From contig NZ_CP059162.1 of NCBI RefSeq assembly GCF_013466605.1, positions 4,898,001 through 4,962,000 on the forward strand: 64,000 bases of DNA, written 5' to 3'. Of the stretch, positions 59,211-64,000 are shown piece by piece; within the stretch, counting starts at the first letter, position 1, and each line of letters opens with the position of its first letter. The notes below the pieces were generated by a model. That model made no database searches. It was not told the origin of the DNA and saw nothing but the letters and a program-made list of their open reading frames with translations. Position numbers and translations under genes: made by a program. The DNA is from Pseudomonas chlororaphis subsp. aurantiaca (lineage in GTDB: Bacteria > Pseudomonadota > Gammaproteobacteria > Pseudomonadales > Pseudomonadaceae).

Positions 59211-60964
59211 AACTACGTTTTGATCATCAACCCGCCGACCTGGCAGCGGTTGAACGAATCACCCACCACCTCGCCCCTCGTGGACCCGATGCCTGGGGCT
59301 TCCATAGCCAGGGCCCGATAGCCCTGGGCCATCGACGCCTGAAAATCATGGACCTGTCGGACGGCTCGGCCCAGCCGATGATCGACAACCAACTGGGCCT
59401 GTCCCTGGCCTTCAACGGCGCGATCTACAACTACCCCGAACTGCGCGCCGAGCTGGAAAGCCTGGGCTACGCCTTTTACTCCGGCGGCGACACCGAGGTG
59501 CTGCTCAAGGGGTATCACGCCTGGGGCGCCGAGCTGCTGCCGCGGCTCAATGGCATGTTCGCCTTCGCCATCTGGGAACGCGACGCCAAGCGCCTGTTCA
59601 TCGCCCGCGACCGCCTGGGCGTCAAGCCGCTGTACCTGTCGCGCACCGGCCAGCGCCTGCGTTTCGCCTCGGCCTTGCCGGCGCTGCTCAAGGGTGGCGA
59701 CATCAACCCGCTGCTCGACCCGGTGGCGCTCAACCATTACCTGAACTTCCACGCCGTGGTACCTGCACCGCGCACCCTGCTGGCGGGCATCGAGAAACTG
59801 CCGCCGGCCACCTGGATGCGCATCGAAGCCGACGGCCGCACCGAGCAGCAAACCTGGTGGACCCTGCCCTACGGCCCGCGCGCCGATGAAGCCGGGCTGA
59901 GCCTGGAAGACTGGCGCGACCGCGTACTCGACAGCACTCGCCAAGCCGTGGCGATCCGCCAACGGGCGGCGGTGGATGTCGGCGTGCTGCTGTCCGGCGG
60001 CGTCGATTCGAGCCTGCTGGTCGGCCTGCTGCGCGAAGTCGGGGTGGAGAACCTGTCGACCTTCTCCATCGGCTTCCAGGATGCCGGGGGCGAACGCGGC
60101 GACGAGTTCCAGTATTCGGACCTGATCGCCCAGCACTACGGCACCGATCACCATCAGTTGCGCATCGACGAGCGCGAGATCATCGAACAGTTGCCGGCGG
60201 CGTTCCGCGCCATGAGCGAACCCATGGTCAGCCACGACTGCATCGCCTTCTACCTGCTGTCGCGGGAAGTCGCCAGGCATTGCAAGGTGGTGCAGAGCGG
60301 CCAGGGCGCCGACGAGCTGTTCGCCGGTTACCACTGGTACCCGCAGGTGGATGGCGCCAGCGATCCTTACGCGGCCTACCGCGAGGCGTTCTTCGACCGC
60401 AGCTACGACGACTACGCGGCCACCGTGCAACCGCAGTGGCTGACCGCCAACGACGCCGCCGGCGATTTCGTCCGCGAGCACTTCGCCCAGCCCGGCGCCG
60501 CCGCGCCTGTGGATAAGGCCCTGCGCCTGGACAGCACGGTGATGCTGGTCGACGACCCGGTCAAGCGTGTGGATAACATGACCATGGCCTGGGGCCTGGA
60601 GGCGCGCACACCGTTCCTCGACTACCGGCTGGTGGAGCTGTCGGCGCGAGTGCCGGGCAAATTCAAGCTGCCCGATGGCGGCAAGCAGGTGCTTAAGGAA
60701 GCCGCGCGCCTGGTGATCCCCAGCGCAGTGATCGACCGCAAGAAAGGCTACTTCCCGGTGCCTGGCCTCAAGCACCTGCAGGGCGACACCCTGGACTGGG
60801 TGCGTGAACTGCTGCTGGACCCAAGCCAGGACCGTGGCCTGTTCAACCCGGCGATGCTCGACCGCCTGCTGACCGATCCACAAGGCCAGCTGACGCCGTT
60901 GCGCGGCTCCAAGCTGTGGCAACTGGCCGCGCTGAACCTGTGGCTCAGCGAACAAGGAATCTGA
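59192..60964 (+). CDS. asnO: N-acetylglutaminylglutamine amidotransferase
   Basis: 590-aa asparagine-synthetase-like enzyme that amidates the dipeptide to N-acetylglutaminylglutamine amide (NAGGN), an osmoprotectant. The N-terminal glutaminase has nucleophile Cys2 (MCGLAGE); the synthetase domain has the PP-loop LSGGVDSSLL near residue 268. The first seven or so codons are inside attR, so the protein is unchanged by the insertion, but its native leader is on the other side of the prophage. Followed at 3 bp by ngg. Confidence 0.93.
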   Translation: MCGLAGELRFDHQPADLAAVERITHHLAPRGPDAWGFHSQGPIALGHRRLKIMDLSDGSAQPMIDNQLGLSLAFNGAIYNYPELRAELESLGYAFYSGGDTEVLLKGYHAWGAELLPRLNGMFAFAIWERDAKRLFIARDRLGVKPLYLSRTGQRLRFASALPALLKGGDINPLLDPVALNHYLNFHAVVPAPRTLLAGIEKLPPATWMRIEADGRTEQQTWWTLPYGPRADEAGLSLEDWRDRVLDSTRQAVAIRQRAAVDVGVLLSGGVDSSLLVGLLREVGVENLSTFSIGFQDAGGERGDEFQYSDLIAQHYGTDHHQLRIDEREIIEQLPAAFRAMSEPMVSHDCIAFYLLSREVARHCKVVQSGQGADELFAGYHWYPQVDGASDPYAAYREAFFDRSYDDYAATVQPQWLTANDAAGDFVREHFAQPGAAAPVDKALRLDSTVMLVDDPVKRVDNMTMAWGLEARTPFLDYRLVELSARVPGKFKLPDGGKQVLKEAARLVIPSAVIDRKKGYFPVPGLKHLQGDTLDWVRELLLDPSQDRGLFNPAMLDRLLTDPQGQLTPLRGSKLWQLAALNLWLSEQGI

Positions 60965-60967
60965 CCC

Positions 60968-62713
60968 ATGAAACCCTACGCCACGGCTTACAGCCAACGC
61001 TTGCTGCGCGGTCAGGCACCCTCCTACGAACGTCTGCAGGCGCGTTTCGCCGAAGACCGCAGCGCCCTCGGCACCGCCCCCATCGCTGTGCACTGCGGCT
61101 GGGGCCGGCTGCTGATCGGCCATACCTTTCCCGACCCGACGAGCCTGGCCGAGGAACTGCTCAACGAACACCCCGGCGAACGCGACATCGCCCTGTATGT
61201 CGCCGCGCCGCAGCAGATTCTCGGCCTGGAGCCGACCCAGTTGTTCCTCGACCCGTCCGACACCCTGCGCCTGTGGTTCAGCGATTATCGCCAAGCCACT
61301 CGGGTGTTTCGCGGTTTCCGCATCCGCCGGGCGCAGAGCGCGGCGGACTGGCAGGCCATCAACCAGCTGTACCTGGCCCGCAACATGCTGCCGGTCGACC
61401 CGAGCCTGCTGACCCCGCGCCACGCCGGCGGGCCGGTGTACTGGCTGGCCGAAGACGAAGACAGCGGCGCGGTGATCGGCAGCGTCATGGGCCTGGATCA
61501 CCAGAAGGCCTTCCACGACCCGGAGCATGGCAGCAGCCTGTGGTGCCTGGCGGTGGACCCGCATTGCACCCGCCCGGGGGTCGGCGAAGTGCTGGTCCGG
61601 CACCTGGTCGAACACTTCATGAGCCGCGGCCTGAGCTACCTCGACCTGTCGGTGCTGCACGACAATCGCCAGGCCAAGAGCCTCTACGCCAAGCTGGGCT
61701 TTCGCACCCTGTCCACCTTCGCCATCAAGCGCAAGAACGGCATCAACCAGCCGCTGTTCCTCGGCCCCGGGCCCGAGGCGGCGTTCAACCCCTATGCGCG
61801 GATCATCGTCGAGGAAGCCCATCGCCGCGGCATCGACGTGCAGGTCGACGACGCCGAAGCCGGGATGTTCACCCTCAGCCATGGCGGCCGTCGGGTGCGC
61901 TGCCGCGAGTCCCTGAGCGATCTGACCAGCGCCATCAGCATGAGCCTGTGCCAGGACAAGAGCCTGACCCACAAGGTACTGAAACGGGCCGGGCTGAACC
62001 TGCCGGCGCAACAACTCGCAGGCAACGCCGACGACAACCTGGCGTTTCTCGACGAGCATGAACGGGTGGTGGTCAAGCCACTCGACGGGGAACAAGGCCA
62101 AGGGGTGGCCGTGGATCTGCGCACCATCGAAGAAGTGCAACAGGCGATCGACAACGCCCGGCGGTTCGACAGCCGGGTGTTGCTCGAGAGCTTCCACGAG
62201 GGCCTGGACCTGCGCATCCTGGTGATCGGCTTCGAGGTGGTCGCCGCCGCCATTCGCCGGCCGGCCGAGGTGATCGGCGACGGTCAGCATTCCATCAGGC
62301 AACTGATCGAAGCCCAAAGCCGGCGTCGCCAGGCCGCCACCGGGGGCGAAAGCAAGATCCCCCTGGACCACGAAACCCAGCGCACCCTGCAGGCCGCCGG
62401 GCATGGTTACGACAGCATCCTGGCGGCCGGCGCACGGCTGTTCGTGCGGCGCACCGCCAACCTGCATACCGGTGGCACCCTGGAGGATGTCACCGCGATT
62501 CTCCATCCGGAACTGGTGGACGCCACGATCCGCGCGGCGCGGGCGCTGGATATCCCGATGGTCGGCCTCGACCTGATGGTGCCGGCGGCCGACCAGCCGC
62601 GGTACGTGTTCATCGAAGCCAACGAGCGAGCGGGCCTGGCCAACCATGAACCGCAGCCGACGGCGGAGCGGTTCGTCGACCTGCTGTTTCCCCACAGTCA
62701 GCCGGCGATCTGA
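60968..62713 (+). CDS. ngg: N-acetylglutaminylglutamine synthetase
   Basis: 581 aa, joining acetyl transfer and dipeptide ligation in NAGGN synthesis. GNAT domain near 100-265 (LWCLAVDPHCTRPGVGEVLV) then an ATP-grasp domain from about 290 (LTHKVLKRAGLNLPAQQL, VVKPLDGEQGQGVAVDL, FIEANERAGL). Coupled to asnO by 3 bp. Confidence 0.93.
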   Translation: MKPYATAYSQRLLRGQAPSYERLQARFAEDRSALGTAPIAVHCGWGRLLIGHTFPDPTSLAEELLNEHPGERDIALYVAAPQQILGLEPTQLFLDPSDTLRLWFSDYRQATRVFRGFRIRRAQSAADWQAINQLYLARNMLPVDPSLLTPRHAGGPVYWLAEDEDSGAVIGSVMGLDHQKAFHDPEHGSSLWCLAVDPHCTRPGVGEVLVRHLVEHFMSRGLSYLDLSVLHDNRQAKSLYAKLGFRTLSTFAIKRKNGINQPLFLGPGPEAAFNPYARIIVEEAHRRGIDVQVDDAEAGMFTLSHGGRRVRCRESLSDLTSAISMSLCQDKSLTHKVLKRAGLNLPAQQLAGNADDNLAFLDEHERVVVKPLDGEQGQGVAVDLRTIEEVQQAIDNARRFDSRVLLESFHEGLDLRILVIGFEVVAAAIRRPAEVIGDGQHSIRQLIEAQSRRRQAATGGESKIPLDHETQRTLQAAGHGYDSILAAGARLFVRRTANLHTGGTLEDVTAILHPELVDATIRAARALDIPMVGLDLMVPAADQPRYVFIEANERAGLANHEPQPTAERFVDLLFPHSQPAI

Positions 62714-62740
62714 CCGTCATGGACCGACAGTAACGGCCTT

Positions 62741-62788
62741 ATCGCGGGCAAGCCTCGCTCCTACAGAAACACATTGTGGGAGCGAGCG
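62741..62788. repeat. REP element
   Basis: ATCGCGGGCAAGCCTCGCTC with a partial inverted partner GGGAGCGAG, same family as those at 7919 and 9049, between ngg and the peptidase gene. Confidence 0.85.
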
Positions 62789-62843
62789 CCCGACGCCTTG
62801 TTCATCGAAACCATCGATGGCCTTTTCATCATCAGGAGTTTCC

Positions 62844-64000
62844 ATGACCCGATCGATTCCCGAACCGGACCTCAACTACCTGCAGAAAGTCCTCCTGGAA
62901 ATGCTCGCCATTCCCAGCCCCACCGGCTTCACCGACACCATCGTGCGTTATGTGGCCGAGCGCCTGGAAGAACTGGGCATTCCCTTCGAGCTGACTCGCC
63001 GTGGGACCATTCGCGCCACCCTCAAGGGTCAGAAGAACAGCCCGGACCGCGCCGTCTCGGCGCACCTGGACACCATCGGCGCCAGCGTGCGCGCGGTGAA
63101 AGACAACGGCCGCCTGACCCTGGCCCCGGTGGGCTGCTGGTCCAGCCGTTTCGCCGAGGGCAGCCGGGTCAGCCTGTTCACCGACAACGGTGTATTGCGC
63201 GGCAGTGTGCTGCCGCTGATGGCCTCCGGGCACGCCTTCAACACCGCGGTGGACGAGATGCCCATCAGCTGGGACCACATCGAATTGCGCCTGGACGCCT
63301 ACTGCACCACCCGCGCCGACTGCGAGTCGCTGGGTATCGGTGTCGGCGATTTCGTCGCGTTCGACCCCTTGCCGGAATTCACCGAAAGCGGCCATATCAG
63401 CGCCCGCCACCTCGACGACAAGGCCGGTGTCGCCGCGTTGCTGGCCGCGCTCAAAGCCATAGTCGACAGCGGTGAGCCGCTGATGATCGACTGCCATCCG
63501 CTGTTCACCATCACCGAAGAAACCGGCAGCGGCGCGGCGGCGGCCCTGCCCTGGGACGTCAGCGAATTCGTCGGCATCGACATCGCCCCGGTCGCCCCCG
63601 GCCAGCATTCCAGCGAGCACGCGGTAAGCGTGGCCATGCAGGACTCCGGCGGGCCTTACGACTATCACTTGTCGCGGCACCTGCTGCGCCTGGCCACGGA
63701 GCACGAACTGCCGGTGCGCCGCGACCTGTTCCGCTACTACTTCAGCGATGCCCATTCGGCGGTCACCGCCGGCCATGACATCCGCACCGCCCTGCTGGCC
63801 TTCGGTTGCGACGCTACCCACGGCTATGAACGCACCCATATCGACAGCCTGGCGGCCCTCAGTCGCCTGTTGGGCGCCTACATCCTCAGCCCGCCGGTGT
63901 TCGCCAGCGACGCGCAGCCGGCCCAGGGTTCCCTGGACCGCTTCAGCCATCAGCTGGAGCACGACACACAAATGGAAAGCGACACCCGGGTGCCGTCGGT
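62844..64000 (+). CDS. M42 family peptidase of the NAGGN system (3' end outside window)
   Basis: 385 codons visible. Co-catalytic metallopeptidase: metal ligands in AHLDTIG near residue 74, HLDDKAG near 191, EETGSG near 229, DIAPV near 248 and ATHGYER near 330. In Pseudomonas this gene follows ngg and is called the NAGGN-system M42 peptidase; it may turn over the osmolyte. AGGAG precedes ATG 62844. Confidence 0.9.
   Translation, partial: MTRSIPEPDLNYLQKVLLEMLAIPSPTGFTDTIVRYVAERLEELGIPFELTRRGTIRATLKGQKNSPDRAVSAHLDTIGASVRAVKDNGRLTLAPVGCWSSRFAEGSRVSLFTDNGVLRGSVLPLMASGHAFNTAVDEMPISWDHIELRLDAYCTTRADCESLGIGVGDFVAFDPLPEFTESGHISARHLDDKAGVAALLAALKAIVDSGEPLMIDCHPLFTITEETGSGAAAALPWDVSEFVGIDIAPVAPGQHSSEHAVSVAMQDSGGPYDYHLSRHLLRLATEHELPVRRDLFRYYFSDAHSAVTAGHDIRTALLAFGCDATHGYERTHIDSLAALSRLLGAYILSPPVFASDAQPAQGSLDRFSHQLEHDTQMESDTRVPS

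Noticed and set aside
59213-62695. Open frame of 1160 codons on the minus strand
   Set aside because: It is antisense to asnO and ngg, whose domains and motifs are unmistakable; long antisense frames are expected in GC-rich Pseudomonas genes.
1-64000. CRISPR array or rRNA/tRNA genes
   Set aside because: No regularly spaced repeats with unique spacers and no rRNA or tRNA sequence was noticed on either strand.

Overview
The window is a Pseudomonas chromosome segment, most likely of the P. fluorescens group, carrying one complete-looking temperate prophage of about 44.9 kb. The host assignment rests on high GC, the Pseudomonas REP sequence (GCGGGCAAGCCTCGCTCC) seen three times, and the gene set pap, mnmC, asnO, ngg, which I recall as a neighbourhood also found in P. 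aeruginosa. Everything here was read by eye; no database search was run.

Left host flank (1-14337): a GGDEF/EAL c-di-GMP enzyme cut by the window edge, an ABC exporter translationally coupled to a DsbA-family protein, the tRNA hydroxylase trhO, a BolA-family gene, a DUF2059 exported protein, fumC, an EamA transporter, a thiolase, pap (polyphosphate:AMP phosphotransferase) and mnmC. Right host flank (59192-64000): the NAGGN osmoprotectant operon asnO, ngg and an M42 peptidase cut by the window edge.

Prophage (14338-59210): it sits between 22-bp direct repeats (attL 14338-14359, attR 59189-59210) that overlap the start codon and catalytic Cys2 codon of asnO. Excision would restore the native asnO 5' end; integration leaves asnO intact but joins it to phage DNA, with its native leader 45 kb away. 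Late genes lie on the minus strand from 38137 down to 14498: holin-like proteins, terminase, portal, capsid, contractile-tail and baseplate genes, tail fibre, lytic protein, Rz/Rz1. Three plus-strand morons interrupt them: an AT-rich acyltransferase, a secreted protein and an unknown. Early minus-strand genes (44088 to 38395) run cro-like, cII-like, DUF1376 replication protein, DnaC-like ATPase, ninB, ninG, a metallophosphoesterase and a candidate Q-like gene. That last gene is followed by a promoter, tandem terminators and the holins, the layout of a Q-controlled late switch. The cI-type repressor (44185-44862) is divergent. Five ATRCG-N4-CGTAT-like operator sites lie over PR and a PL-like promoter. 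The plus-strand early operon (45377-59156) carries many small coupled genes, a Rad52-like annealing protein, Gp157, three paralogous DUF1566-like proteins, an HNH endonuclease, an orphan DNA methyltransferase, a candidate excisionase and the integrase.

Most notable observations: (1) the three DUF1566-like genes share a 31-codon 3' block in which 13 codons vary only at bases 1 and 2 while third bases are fixed, the pattern left by a diversity-generating retroelement, although no reverse transcriptase or template repeat is visible here; (2) the repressor lacks both the Ala-Gly cleavage site and the catalytic lysine of S24 repressors; (3) an rrn-like boxB-boxA site follows PL; (4) a 126-nt element closed by a 20-position stem lies in a 737-bp gene-free leader; (5) the tail assembly chaperone ends in an A-AAG-GGC slippery heptamer directly before its stop; (6) a C8 tract puts a well-placed ATG out of frame with its gene; (7) the prophage controls the 5' end of the NAGGN operon.
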